Part shown: positions 19,307-28,222 of the stretch, one piece after another
Layout of the letters: the number at the start of each line of letters is the position of its first letter
How positions within the stretch are numbered: the stretch's first letter is position 1
Source: Desulfurobacterium thermolithotrophum DSM 11699
Lineage (GTDB): Bacteria > Aquificota > Aquificia > Desulfurobacteriales > Desulfurobacteriaceae
Assembly (NCBI RefSeq): GCF_000191045.1
Contig: NC_015185.1
Coordinates: 626,501 to 690,500, forward strand
Reading direction: 5' to 3'
DNA: 64,000 nucleotides
Program-made: the position numbers and the translations under genes
Notes under the pieces: generated by a model
What the model saw: only the letters and a program-made list of their open reading frames with translations
Databases searched by the model: none
What the model was told of the DNA's origin: nothing

Positions 19307-19402
19307 GATTAGCGCAAAATTTTTCCTAAAATCTTCTACAAATTCTTAAACTTCAAATAAAAACCTTTTAATTCCAAAAAGAGAAAAATTTCTATAAATT
19401 CC

Positions 19403-19408
19403 TATAAT
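19403..19408 (+). promoter_or_regulatory. probable -10 element for the TrkA-like/antiporter operon
   Basis: TATAAT lies 36 bases before the ATG at 19444 in a strongly AT-rich stretch. No good -35 hexamer is visible at 16-18 bases upstream, so this call rests on the -10 match and position only. Confidence 0.4.
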
Positions 19409-19443
19409 AATAAATTGAGATAATGTCACTATAAGGAGAACTA

Positions 19444-20853
19444 ATGAAACTAGTTATCGTTGGTGCAGGAGAGGTTGGAAGAGAACTTATAAAAAGATTA
19501 AAAAGAGACTGGTTTATAACTGTAATAGATGAAGATGCTGAAAAGCTACAGAAAATAGTGGATTTACTTGATACAGAATCAATGAATAAGGTTGTTCTTT
19601 TACAAGGGGACGGTACCAGTAAACTCATGCTTAAAAGAGCAGGAATAGAGGATGCAAAAGTATTTGCAGCTTGTACAGGAGACGATGAAGTTAACATAGA
19701 GGCGTGTAAATTAGCAAAAGAATTCGATGTACCTTCTGTTTTTGCCGTATCTAATAGCACAGAAAACGATGAATTGTACGAAAGGGAAGATATAAACTAC
19801 GTTGATAAGGCTGTTGCAACTGCTTCACTTCTTGAAAGACAGATCAAATCAGGAATAGTAACTCCCACAAATATCGGGCTTGGCCAAGGAGAGATAGTTG
19901 AAGTAACCGTAATGCCTACATCTATAATAGCTGGATATCCAGTAGGAAAATTTTCATCTAGAAGATGGAAAATAGTTGCAATCTTTCGAGGAAGCAAGCT
20001 TATAATTCCTCAGCGAAATACTATAGTAAAACCCGGAGATAAGGTTCTTATAGTAGGAGATCCAAAAGTTCTTAAGTATATAGCAGGGCTTATAAGATCA
20101 GGAGAACCTCAATTTCCTTTACAGTTTGGAACAGAAGAACTAATTTTTCTTCCAGAAAGAGATCAAAATGTTTTAAAAGATGCAAGATTCTTCTTTGAAA
20201 ATACAAAACTTCTTAAAGTATCAATATATACCTGTTTTAAAGCAACCTCTGATTTGAAAAATATGTTTTCATCAAATGAAAAGAAGGTAGTAGATCTAAA
20301 AGAATTGAAGCTCTGCGAAAAAGAATTTTTAGAAGAAGTAGTTAAAGATGAAAATTTTGGTTTAATTGTTATGTCTAATAAGTACAAGGAATTTCCCCTC
20401 TATTTTGGAATAAAGACTTTTCCCATTTTAGTAGCCGAAGAAACTCTTTCACCTGTTATGATTGCAAAAGGTACAACCCCTGTTAATAAAATTTTAGTTC
20501 CTGTTTCAGGTTCTTTTAGCAGTTTTAGAGCTCTTGAAGTTGGAATAGAACTTTCCATTTTGTTAGATGCAAAATTAACAGCTCTTTATGTTCGATTAAA
20601 TAATAGTGATGAAAAAGTAAATTATCTTAAAGACAAAATTGTGAAGTTTTCAAGTATGTACAAAATTTCTATTGACTTCTTAGTACGTACTGGGAATCCG
20701 GTTAACGAATTTGCAAAGATTTCTAAAAATTATGACTTATCCATAGTTGGAGCAAGGAAGGGAAGGAAAACTAACTGGTTTAATCCTTATCCTCCTTATC
20801 ATATGATTCATAGATCTAACTGTTCATCAATCTTAGTATGCGTGGGTGAGTAA
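19444..20853 (+). CDS. TrkA-type NAD-binding K+/ion transport regulator fused to a universal stress domain
   Basis: A 469-residue cytoplasmic protein. It begins with a TrkA_N/RCK Rossmann domain (MKLVIVGAGEVGRELIKRL, DGTS, CTGDDEVNIEACKLAKEF; residues 1-125), then a TrkA_C domain (about 140-215; VEVTVMPTSIIAGYPVGKF). The C-terminal half resembles universal stress proteins: a full copy from about 350 (ILVPVSGSFSSFRALEVGIELS and the SIVGARKGRK loop) and perhaps a degenerate copy before it. It abuts a Kef-type antiporter gene with no gap, so it probably gates that transporter in response to NAD(H) and, by inference, to a nucleotide bound by the USP part. TrkA proper works with TrkH, which is absent here. 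Confidence 0.8.
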   Translation: MKLVIVGAGEVGRELIKRLKRDWFITVIDEDAEKLQKIVDLLDTESMNKVVLLQGDGTSKLMLKRAGIEDAKVFAACTGDDEVNIEACKLAKEFDVPSVFAVSNSTENDELYEREDINYVDKAVATASLLERQIKSGIVTPTNIGLGQGEIVEVTVMPTSIIAGYPVGKFSSRRWKIVAIFRGSKLIIPQRNTIVKPGDKVLIVGDPKVLKYIAGLIRSGEPQFPLQFGTEELIFLPERDQNVLKDARFFFENTKLLKVSIYTCFKATSDLKNMFSSNEKKVVDLKELKLCEKEFLEEVVKDENFGLIVMSNKYKEFPLYFGIKTFPILVAEETLSPVMIAKGTTPVNKILVPVSGSFSSFRALEVGIELSILLDAKLTALYVRLNNSDEKVNYLKDKIVKFSSMYKISIDFLVRTGNPVNEFAKISKNYDLSIVGARKGRKTNWFNPYPPYHMIHRSNCSSILVCVGE

Positions 20854-22023
20854 ATGGAGAGTTCTCTTATTTCAATAATTTTAATTTCCTTGGGAATTTT
20901 ATTTGTACCTTTTCTTAGCAAAATTTTGAAAATTCCTGTAGCAGTAGGAGAAATACTTTACGGAATAATTCTTGGGAAATCTGTTCTTAACTTAGTAGAA
21001 CCTTCTCAATGGTTAGACTTTTTAGCATCCTTTGGTTTTCTTCTTCTTATGTTTGTAGCCGGTCTTGAAGTAAAGCTTAAGGAAATTAGTACCTTGAGTC
21101 TTAAAACAAAGATAGTTTTGACTTCCATTCCTCTTTTTGTTTTCTTTTTAGCATTTCTTATAGGTTCTAAATTTTCTTTCCCTGCTATAGTTTCAATAGC
21201 TATTGGCGTTGTTTCAGTAGGTATTGTTGTTTCTGTTCTAAGAGAAAAAGCTCTTTTGAATACTCCTTTTGGAAAAGCTTTATTTTTAACAGGAATTGTT
21301 GGAGAAGTTGTAAGTATTGCGGTTCTTACTCTCTTTTCTCTCTACATTGAATTTCACTTTGGAATAGAGTTTTGGATAGGTATCTTGAAACTAATTATGT
21401 ATTTAATTACTGCTAGATTAGTCTTACTTTTTTTAAAAAGCTTTGTTTGGTGGTACCCTAATCGCTTCAAATTCTTCTTTGAAAAAAGTCCGTCAGAAAT
21501 AGGTATAAGAATAAGTCTAGCAGTGATGTTTATGCTTTCAGTAGCAGCCTCTATAATTCACATAGAGCCAATAATAGGCGCTTTTATAGCAGGAATGATC
21601 TTTGCTACTGTTTTTGAAGATACAGAAAGCATAGAAGAAAAACTTTCAGGTATAAGTTTTGGTTTTCTAGTTCCTATATTTTTTATTTATGTAGGCATAA
21701 ACTTTAAAATGCCAGAACTTAACATTCATACACTTTCACTTCTTGGAACTCTTGTTCTTGCGAGTTTTAGTGTAAAAATAATTCCTTCACTACTCCTGAT
21801 TTTTGAAGGTCTTGGACTTAGAAAAGCAATAGCGGGAGGTTTTCTTTTATCGGCTCCTTTAACTCTTGTGATAGTTACAGCAGAGCTAGGTAAAAAGTTA
21901 GGAGTAATTGACGAACACTTTGAAAATATCTTAATTCTTCTTTCAATTGTTACCGGAGTACTTGCACCAACTCTTTTCAATCTTCTTAATAGAGAGGAAG
22001 AAATTGAGGATATTAATTCTTGA
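20854..22023 (+). CDS. CPA2/Kef-type cation:proton antiporter
   Basis: A 389-residue membrane protein with about 12 hydrophobic segments and the Na_H_Exchanger fold. Characteristic stretches include LKIPVAVGEILYGIILGKSVLN, FGFLLLMFVAGLEVKL, IIHIEPIIGAFIAGMIFA and VPIFFIYVGINF. Kef and CPA2 proteins exchange K+ or Na+ for protons. The usual C-terminal RCK domain of KefB/KefC is missing; the separate TrkA-USP protein encoded directly upstream probably supplies it. The stop overlaps the TTG start of the next gene by 20 bases. Confidence 0.85.
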   Translation: MESSLISIILISLGILFVPFLSKILKIPVAVGEILYGIILGKSVLNLVEPSQWLDFLASFGFLLLMFVAGLEVKLKEISTLSLKTKIVLTSIPLFVFFLAFLIGSKFSFPAIVSIAIGVVSVGIVVSVLREKALLNTPFGKALFLTGIVGEVVSIAVLTLFSLYIEFHFGIEFWIGILKLIMYLITARLVLLFLKSFVWWYPNRFKFFFEKSPSEIGIRISLAVMFMLSVAASIIHIEPIIGAFIAGMIFATVFEDTESIEEKLSGISFGFLVPIFFIYVGINFKMPELNIHTLSLLGTLVLASFSVKIIPSLLLIFEGLGLRKAIAGGFLLSAPLTLVIVTAELGKKLGVIDEHFENILILLSIVTGVLAPTLFNLLNREEEIEDINS

Positions 22024-23692
22024 CGGTTATGTAGATGAACCTACATGTCTTGGAGTTCCTCCTTACATTTCTACTTATGTTAGGTATGTTGCTGGAGCTC
22101 TCGTTCTTGCAGGAATTCCTGAAGAAAGTATTAGCTATTTAACCATAGACGAATATAGAAAATCAGAAGAAAAAAGAAGTCTTTTAAATGACTCGGACGC
22201 TATATTCCTTATAGCTGGTATGACAGTACCAGGAAGGTATTTAGGAGGAAAACCAATAACAGAAAGAGAAATTGAAGAAATAGGAAAACTTCCAATTTAC
22301 AAAGTAGTTGGAGGACCTGTAAAGTTTGGATTTGCCTTAAAAGGAGGGGTGAAAGCAAAACCTCTTCTTTTTGAAAATTACGACTTGGTTGTAAAGGGAG
22401 ATATTGAACTTGCAGCTTATAAGATTGGAAAGACTTTGACAAGTTGTACGCAATTACCTGAAGGTGTTTTCTTAGAAAGAAGAACTGCAAGCTACATCGA
22501 TAAAATTGCTCCACTTGGAGCCTTTATAGTTAAAGAACATCCATACTTTCCCTATGTAATCTGTGAAGTAGAAACTTTTAGGGGTTGCGAAAGGAAACAC
22601 CATTGCTCTTACTGTACGGAAGCCTTTTATGGCCATCCGGATGAAAGAGAACCAGAAAAGATAATTGAAGAAATAAAAGCTCTTTATAGCACAGGAGTTA
22701 AGTATTTTAGAATAGGAAGACAACCAAATATACTTGGCTACAAAGCAATTTCCACTTTTGGCGAATTCTCCATTCCAAATGTTGAAGTAATATGTAACCT
22801 TTTTCGTTCCATAAGAAACATAGGAGATATAAAGACGCTTCACATAGATAACGTAAATGCAGGAACAATAGATGCTTATCCTGAAGAATCAAAAAGAGCT
22901 CTTTACTGCATTGCAAACCACGATACAGAAGGTGACGTTGCTCCTTTTGGACTTGAAACTGCAGATGAGGAAGTAATAAAGAAAAACTACCTCAAGGTAA
23001 ACCCAGAAGGAATAAAAAAAGCTATTCGAATAGTTAATGAAGTTGGTGCTTTTAAAGAAAGGAAGGATGGCCTTTACAAACTCCTTCCGGGAATAAACTT
23101 TTTAGTGGGTTTACCTGGCGAAACTAAAAAGACTTTTGAAAAGAACAAAGATTTTTTAAAGTCAATTCTTGATGAAGGATTACTTCTTAGAAGGATAAAT
23201 ATAAGGCAGGTTATGATTTTTGAAGGAACACAGATTTCTGAAATGGTGAAAAAGGCAAGAACCAAGTACAGAAAAGAGTTTGAGAAATTTAAACAGTTTG
23301 TAAGAGAAGAGATAGACTTTCCGATGATGAAAAAAGTATTTCCTGTTGGTACAGTAATTAAAGAAGTACTTCTTGAAGCCTACGACGGAGGACATACCCT
23401 TGGAAGGCAAATAGGCAGTTATCCAGTTTTGGTAAGAATTCCAGAAAAGCTTGAGCTTTTTAAAGTAAAGAATGTAATTGTTGTAGGGCATAGAGAACGT
23501 TCTGTAATTGGAATTCCTATACCAATTAATATAAACAATATTTCCCACAAACTTCTTTCTTATATTCCTGGTATTTCTAAAAAACTTGCTACTGAAATAG
23601 TTTTAAAAAGACCTTTTAAAGATAAAACTGAACTTTTAACTCTTTTTCCTCAACTTTCTAAGTTTTCAAAGTATATAATTACTTCTCATTAA
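22004..23692 (+). CDS. radical SAM protein with N-terminal B12-like domain and C-terminal helix-hairpin-helix (COG1031-type)
   Basis: About 562 residues. I chose TTG 22004, preceded by GAGAGGAAG, giving RILILDGYVDEPTCLGVPPY; the frame is open further upstream but only inside the antiporter gene. The N-terminal part resembles a cobalamin-binding-like Rossmann domain without the DxHxxG motif. The cluster motif reads CERKHHCSYC (CX5CX2C rather than CX3CX2C), and a second radical SAM element PFGLETADEEVIKKNYLK follows. The C-terminus (YIPGISKKLATEIVLKRPFKDKTELLTLF) is a helix-hairpin-helix DNA-binding motif. This combination defines an uncharacterised family best known in archaea; the reaction is unknown. 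Confidence 0.8.
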   Translation: MRILILDGYVDEPTCLGVPPYISTYVRYVAGALVLAGIPEESISYLTIDEYRKSEEKRSLLNDSDAIFLIAGMTVPGRYLGGKPITEREIEEIGKLPIYKVVGGPVKFGFALKGGVKAKPLLFENYDLVVKGDIELAAYKIGKTLTSCTQLPEGVFLERRTASYIDKIAPLGAFIVKEHPYFPYVICEVETFRGCERKHHCSYCTEAFYGHPDEREPEKIIEEIKALYSTGVKYFRIGRQPNILGYKAISTFGEFSIPNVEVICNLFRSIRNIGDIKTLHIDNVNAGTIDAYPEESKRALYCIANHDTEGDVAPFGLETADEEVIKKNYLKVNPEGIKKAIRIVNEVGAFKERKDGLYKLLPGINFLVGLPGETKKTFEKNKDFLKSILDEGLLLRRINIRQVMIFEGTQISEMVKKARTKYRKEFEKFKQFVREEIDFPMMKKVFPVGTVIKEVLLEAYDGGHTLGRQIGSYPVLVRIPEKLELFKVKNVIVVGHRERSVIGIPIPININNISHKLLSYIPGISKKLATEIVLKRPFKDKTELLTLFPQLSKFSKYIITSH

Positions 23693-23713
23693 GCCTCAAG
23701 TTGGAGGAGATAA

Positions 23714-26509
23714 ATGGAGAAAAAGGATTATAAAGATACTCTTAATCTTCCGAAGACATCATTCCCTATGAGGGGAAATCTTCCCAAGAAGGAAAAGGAA
23801 ATTTTAAAGTATTGGAACGAAATAGATCTCTATAATAAGCTTTTAGAATCTCATAAATATGACAGAAAGTTTGTCCTTCACGATGGACCTCCTTATGCCA
23901 ATGGTCATATCCATATCGGGCATGCTCTAAACAAAATTCTTAAGGATATAGTTGTAAAGTCAAAGTCCATGCAAGGCTATCAAACTCCTTTTGTTCCCGG
24001 TTGGGATTGTCATGGTCTTCCAATAGAGAGAGCTGTCTTTCAGAAGTTAAAAAAGAGAAAGGACGAAGTAGATCCTATTGATGTCAGAAAGAAGTGTAGA
24101 GAATATGCTACTAACTGGGTAAATATTCAAAGAGAAGAGTTCATTAGACTTGGAGTTATTGGAGATTGGAAAAATCCATACATAACAATGGATCCAAAGT
24201 ATCAGGCAGACATTGTAAGAGAGCTTGGAAAATTTTATGAAAGAGGTTTAGTTCACAGAGCAAAGAAACCTGTTTATTGGTGTCCTAACTGTGTAACTGC
24301 TCTTGCAGAAGCTGAAATAGAATATGCAGATGAAGTATCACCATCTATTTATGTTGCTTTTAAGATAATTAATGACAAGGGAATAAACTTACCCGAAAAC
24401 ACCTATCTTGTTATTTGGACAACAACCCCATGGACTCTTCCTGCAAACGTTGCCGTTGCTGTCAATCCAGAACTTGAGTATGTTGTTTTAAACTCTGGCG
24501 AAAAACACTTTATTATTGCTAAATCTCTTCTTGAAGACTTTAGAGAGAAAACAGACCTTTTAGGAGAAACTGTTAAAACATTTAAAGGTATAGAACTTGA
24601 AGGCATTAAATATGAACATCCGTTTATCGATAGAGAAGGACAAGTTACACTTGCTGATTATGTAGCAGCAGATACAGGTACAGGGCTTGTTCATATTGCT
24701 CCAGGCCATGGGGAAGAAGACTATCAGGTAGGTTTAAAGTATAACCTTCCAGTTCTTGTTCCAGTTGATGATTACGGAAAGTTTACCGACGAAGCTCCTT
24801 CGTGGCTTAAAGGATTAAAGATATGGGAGGCTAATCCTGTAATTATTAAAAGGCTTAAAGAAATAGGAGCTCTCCTCTTTGCTGGAGAAATTAATCACTC
24901 TTATCCTCACTGTTGGAGATGTAAAGGTAAGGTGATTTTTAGAGCCACTCCTCAATGGTTTATTGTTATGGATAAAGGAAATCCTACTTTAAGAGAAGTT
25001 GCTTTAAAGGAAATAGACAAAGTTCAGTGGATTCCTGAGTGGGGAAAAACAAGAATCAAAAATATGGTGGAAGGAAGGCCGGACTGGTGTATTTCCAGGC
25101 AAAGAATTTGGGGAGTACCAATTGTTGCTTTCTACTGTGAAGAATGTGGAGAAACTATTTATTCAAAAGAAATTGCAGATTATGTTGCAAATATCTTTGA
25201 AAAAGAGTCTGCTGATGCTTGGTATAAGAGAGAGGCTAAGGAATTACTTCCTGAAGGCTTTAAGTGTCCAAAGTGCGGTGGAGAAAAGTTTAAGAAGGAA
25301 ATGGATATTCTTGATGTCTGGTTTGATTCAGGTTCTTCTCATGCAGCAGTACTTGAAAGAAGACCAGAACTTTCCTGGCCAGCTGACATGTATCTTGAAG
25401 GCTCTGACCAGCATAGAGGTTGGTTCCAAGCAAGTCTTTTAGAATCTTGTGGAACAAGGAAAGAAGCTCCTTACAAATCTGTTTTAACTCATGGATTTAC
25501 CTTAGATGAAAAAGGCCATAAAATGAGTAAATCCTTAGGAAATGTTGTTGCTCCAGAGGATGTAGTAAAGAAATTTGGAGCTGATATCCTAAGACTTTGG
25601 GTAGCCAGTGAAAACTTTACAGAAGACGTAAAAATTTCAGAAAACATTTTAAAACAGGTTGCTGAAGTATATAAAAAGATAAGAAATACCTTTAGATTTA
25701 TGCTTGGAAATTTAAGTGATTTTACACCTGAAGAGTCTCTTGTATACGATGAATTAGAAGAAATTGATAAATGGGCTATTAATAGATTTTCTATCCTTGC
25801 TAAGGAAATTATAGATGCATATAACAGTTATAAATTTAACAAAATCTATAGACTAATTTACGATTACTGTGCTACAGAGCTAAGTTCTATTTATCTTGAT
25901 ATTCTCAAGGATACTCTTTACTGTGAAGCTCCTAACTCCAAGAAAAGAAAAAGTGCTCAAACAGCAATTTACAAAATTTTATATGGCCTTACGACTTTAA
26001 TCGCTCCTATACTTTCTTTTACTGCGGAGGAAATCTATTCCTATATTCCGGGAAGAGAGAAAGAATCTGTATTCTTAGAGGAGTTTCCTCTCTTTTGTGA
26101 AAGTCCAGATGGAGAATTACTTGAAAGATGGGAAAAGTTGATGAAAGTTAAGTCTCTTGTAAATAAAGCGCTAGAAAAAGCAAGAGCTCACAAAATGATA
26201 GGTCACTCATTAGAAGCTTCCATCACAGTTTATGTAGATGGAGAACTAAGAGAATTTTTAGAACGATATAAAGAACTGTTACCTTATATCTTCATAACTT
26301 CAGGAGCAGAAGTTAAACAGTTTGCTGCAGCTCCAAGTTGTTCTGTTGGAGATGATGAAATCTTAAAGGGTGTTAGAGTAAAAGTTAAAAAAGCTGAAGG
26401 TCAAAAGTGCGAAAGGTGTTGGATGTATAGTACTACCGTTGGACAGGATAGTGAATTTCCAGATGTTTGTGAAAGATGTGCAAGAGTTTTAAGGGAAATC
26501 TCTGAATAA
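23714..26509 (+). CDS. ileS: isoleucyl-tRNA synthetase
   Basis: A class I synthetase of 931 residues, the usual bacterial length. Visible features are the HIGH motif (YANGHIHIGHALNKIL), the CP1 editing domain (LVIWTTTPWTLPANVAVAVNPE; TGTGLVHIAPGHGEEDY), the WFDSGSSHAAVL segment, KMSKS (GHKMSKSLGNVV) and a C-terminal zinc ribbon (CERCWMY...CERCARVL). The presence of that C-terminal zinc site and a long editing domain identifies the bacterial-type enzyme. It has its own Shine-Dalgarno (GGAGGAG) and ends at a rho-independent terminator. Confidence 0.97.
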   Translation: MEKKDYKDTLNLPKTSFPMRGNLPKKEKEILKYWNEIDLYNKLLESHKYDRKFVLHDGPPYANGHIHIGHALNKILKDIVVKSKSMQGYQTPFVPGWDCHGLPIERAVFQKLKKRKDEVDPIDVRKKCREYATNWVNIQREEFIRLGVIGDWKNPYITMDPKYQADIVRELGKFYERGLVHRAKKPVYWCPNCVTALAEAEIEYADEVSPSIYVAFKIINDKGINLPENTYLVIWTTTPWTLPANVAVAVNPELEYVVLNSGEKHFIIAKSLLEDFREKTDLLGETVKTFKGIELEGIKYEHPFIDREGQVTLADYVAADTGTGLVHIAPGHGEEDYQVGLKYNLPVLVPVDDYGKFTDEAPSWLKGLKIWEANPVIIKRLKEIGALLFAGEINHSYPHCWRCKGKVIFRATPQWFIVMDKGNPTLREVALKEIDKVQWIPEWGKTRIKNMVEGRPDWCISRQRIWGVPIVAFYCEECGETIYSKEIADYVANIFEKESADAWYKREAKELLPEGFKCPKCGGEKFKKEMDILDVWFDSGSSHAAVLERRPELSWPADMYLEGSDQHRGWFQASLLESCGTRKEAPYKSVLTHGFTLDEKGHKMSKSLGNVVAPEDVVKKFGADILRLWVASENFTEDVKISENILKQVAEVYKKIRNTFRFMLGNLSDFTPEESLVYDELEEIDKWAINRFSILAKEIIDAYNSYKFNKIYRLIYDYCATELSSIYLDILKDTLYCEAPNSKKRKSAQTAIYKILYGLTTLIAPILSFTAEEIYSYIPGREKESVFLEEFPLFCESPDGELLERWEKLMKVKSLVNKALEKARAHKMIGHSLEASITVYVDGELREFLERYKELLPYIFITSGAEVKQFAAAPSCSVGDDEILKGVRVKVKKAEGQKCERCWMYSTTVGQDSEFPDVCERCARVLREISE

Positions 26510-26517
26510 TAGATTAT

Positions 26518-26553
26518 GATTCCCCTTTTTGAGGGGAATCATCTTTAATTTTT
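26518..26553 (+). terminator. rho-independent terminator after ileS
   Basis: The stem GATTCCCCT (26518-26526) pairs with AGGGGAATC (26532-26540) around a TTTTG loop and is followed by a T-rich run (ATCTTTAATTTTT). It lies nine bases after the ileS stop and upstream of radC. Confidence 0.85.
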
Positions 26554-26572
26554 ATAACAGTAGGAATCAAGA

Positions 26573-27253
26573 ATGTCCTTTTACACCATAAAAGATCTTC
26601 CTGAATCGGATAGACCAAGAGAAAAGCTTTTAAAGTTCGGAGTTGAGAATCTAACAGACTCAGAGCTCCTTGCTATTATTTTAAGAACAGGACTAAAAGG
26701 AAAAAATGTTTTGGATTTATCAAGGGAGATTCTTGAATACTTTGGTGGAATTCCTGGAATTTCGCGAGCACACATAAAAGAGCTAGTCTCATTCAAAGGT
26801 CTTGGGAAAACAAAAGCAGTAACACTTTTAGCTTCTTTTGAAATTGGAAGAAGAGCTCTGCTAGGTAATGGTAATTCTCCCAAAATTACATCTCCTGAGG
26901 ATGTAGTCAATCTCATTTGGCCAAAAGTAAATAACCTACCAGTGGAGATTTTTGGAATAGTCACTCTTAACACTAAAGGAAAATTAATTTCTATTCACGA
27001 AATAACAAAAGGAGGTATGAACTTTACTTCTATCTCTCCAAAAGAAGTCTTTCATCCAGCAGTAAAAGATATGGCAGCAGCAGTTATTCTCTTTCACAAT
27101 CATCCTTCTGGCGATCCAACTCCAAGTAAAGAAGACATAGAAGTTACCAAAAGAATACTTGAGGGAGCATACTTACTTGAAATAGAAGTTCTCGATCATA
27201 TAGTTTTGAGTAGTAATTCCTACTTTAGCTTCAAAAAGGAAGGGTTGCTCTAA
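26573..27253 (+). CDS. radC: RadC/JAB-domain DNA repair-associated protein
   Basis: A 226-residue protein with the RadC layout: an N-terminal helix-hairpin-helix region (ENLTDSELLAIILRTG; LVSFKGLGKTKAVTLLASFEIGRR) and a C-terminal JAMM/MPN-like domain with the metal-binding motif LFHNHPSGDPTPSKEDI. RadC proteins are associated with DNA repair or competence, but their biochemical activity is not established. The stop overlaps the next ATG by one base (27253), so it is co-transcribed with the heptose kinase gene. Confidence 0.9.
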   Translation: MSFYTIKDLPESDRPREKLLKFGVENLTDSELLAIILRTGLKGKNVLDLSREILEYFGGIPGISRAHIKELVSFKGLGKTKAVTLLASFEIGRRALLGNGNSPKITSPEDVVNLIWPKVNNLPVEIFGIVTLNTKGKLISIHEITKGGMNFTSISPKEVFHPAVKDMAAAVILFHNHPSGDPTPSKEDIEVTKRILEGAYLLEIEVLDHIVLSSNSYFSFKKEGLL

Positions 27254-28221
27254 TGTTTAGGGAAGAAATCCTTAAAAATTTCAAAGGGAAAAAGGTATTG
27301 GTCATTGGCGATTTTATGATAGATGAATATATATTTGGAAAAGTAGAGAGAATCTCTCCTGAAGCTCCTGTTCCCGTGGTTGAGGCAAAAGAAGTAACAA
27401 TAAAGCCTGGTGGTGCAGCAAATGTTGCAGCTAACCTTTCTTCTCTTGGAGCTATTCCTTATCTTGTTGGTGTTATAGGTAAGGATGAAAAAGGAAAAAA
27501 ATTAAAGGATCTCCTCCAAAAACTTAAAGCTAAAACACAGTGGCTTATAGAAGATAAAGATAGACCAACTACTGTTAAGACACGGATAGTTGCAGGAGCA
27601 CAACAGCTTTTAAGAGTTGATTGGGAAAATAGTGATTATGTTTCAAAAGATGTCTCAAAGGAAATAATAAAAGTACTTTCTGATAACTACAAAGAATTTG
27701 ACGCTGTCATTATTTCCGATTACGGTAAGGGAGTAGTTACTCCAGAGCTCTTTGAAATTACGGGTAAAATAAAAATAGAAAGACCTATTATTCTTGACCC
27801 GAAGGAAAAAAACTTTCCTTTTTATAAAAATATTACAACTATGACACCTAATATTAAAGAAACTTTTCAAGCAGTCGGAATCAAACCAGAAACTAATGAA
27901 GATACAGAAAAAGCAGGAAATAGGCTAATAGAACGGTTTAATCTTGATTATGCCGTTATTACAAGAAGCGAACAAGGACTTTCAATTATTGGAAGGAAGT
28001 TTAAGAAGCACATTCCGACAAGAGCAAAACAGGTATTTGATGTTACAGGAGCAGGAGATACCGTTATAAGTGTTTTTACCTTAGCTATTTCTTCAGGAGC
28101 AACTCCTGAAGAAGCTGGAGAAATTGCAAATCTTGCAGCTGGAATTGTTGTTGGAAAACTTGGAACGGCAACAACTACAGTTTCAGAAATTCTTGAAACT
28201 TTAAAAAATTTAAGGAGGTAG
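27253..28221 (+). CDS. D-glycero-beta-D-manno-heptose-7-phosphate kinase (HldE N-domain type)
   Basis: A PfkB-family sugar kinase of 322 residues that phosphorylates heptose 7-phosphate at C1 for LPS core synthesis. Features are the N-terminal VLVIGDFMIDEYIFGKVERISPEAPVPVVE signature, KPGGAANVAANLSSLGA, and the C-terminal catalytic DVTGAGDTVISVFTLA motif. The length matches a stand-alone HldA/RfaE domain I; the nucleotidyltransferase domain II of bifunctional HldE is absent and is expected elsewhere. It supports a diderm envelope with LPS. Confidence 0.9.
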   Translation: MFREEILKNFKGKKVLVIGDFMIDEYIFGKVERISPEAPVPVVEAKEVTIKPGGAANVAANLSSLGAIPYLVGVIGKDEKGKKLKDLLQKLKAKTQWLIEDKDRPTTVKTRIVAGAQQLLRVDWENSDYVSKDVSKEIIKVLSDNYKEFDAVIISDYGKGVVTPELFEITGKIKIERPIILDPKEKNFPFYKNITTMTPNIKETFQAVGIKPETNEDTEKAGNRLIERFNLDYAVITRSEQGLSIIGRKFKKHIPTRAKQVFDVTGAGDTVISVFTLAISSGATPEEAGEIANLAAGIVVGKLGTATTTVSEILETLKNLRR

Positions 28222-28222
28222 T

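Larger units (their letters stand above)
17575..19314 (-). mobile_element. IS200/IS605-family element with tnpA, tnpB and hairpin ends
   Basis: The element encodes a Y1 TnpA and a TnpB on the minus strand. Its right end carries a perfect hairpin, CTCCTCATT/AATGAGGAG (17583-17602), flanked by GTGAACTAC and GCTTC. Its left end carries two hairpins: CGGC/GCCG (19265-19276), and CTCCCCTTT/AAAGGAGAG (19287-19306) next to GCTGTATC. The same end signature recurs in the second tnpB element (29946-31437), which supports the boundaries. Exact cleavage sites at both ends are approximate by a few bases. It sits between the divergent pheS and trkA-like genes. Confidence 0.85.

Noticed and set aside
22209-22916. 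Long open frames opposite the radical SAM gene
   Set aside because: They have no start signal or recognisable domain and shadow a clear protein family on the plus strand; many similar antisense frames were dropped for the same reason.
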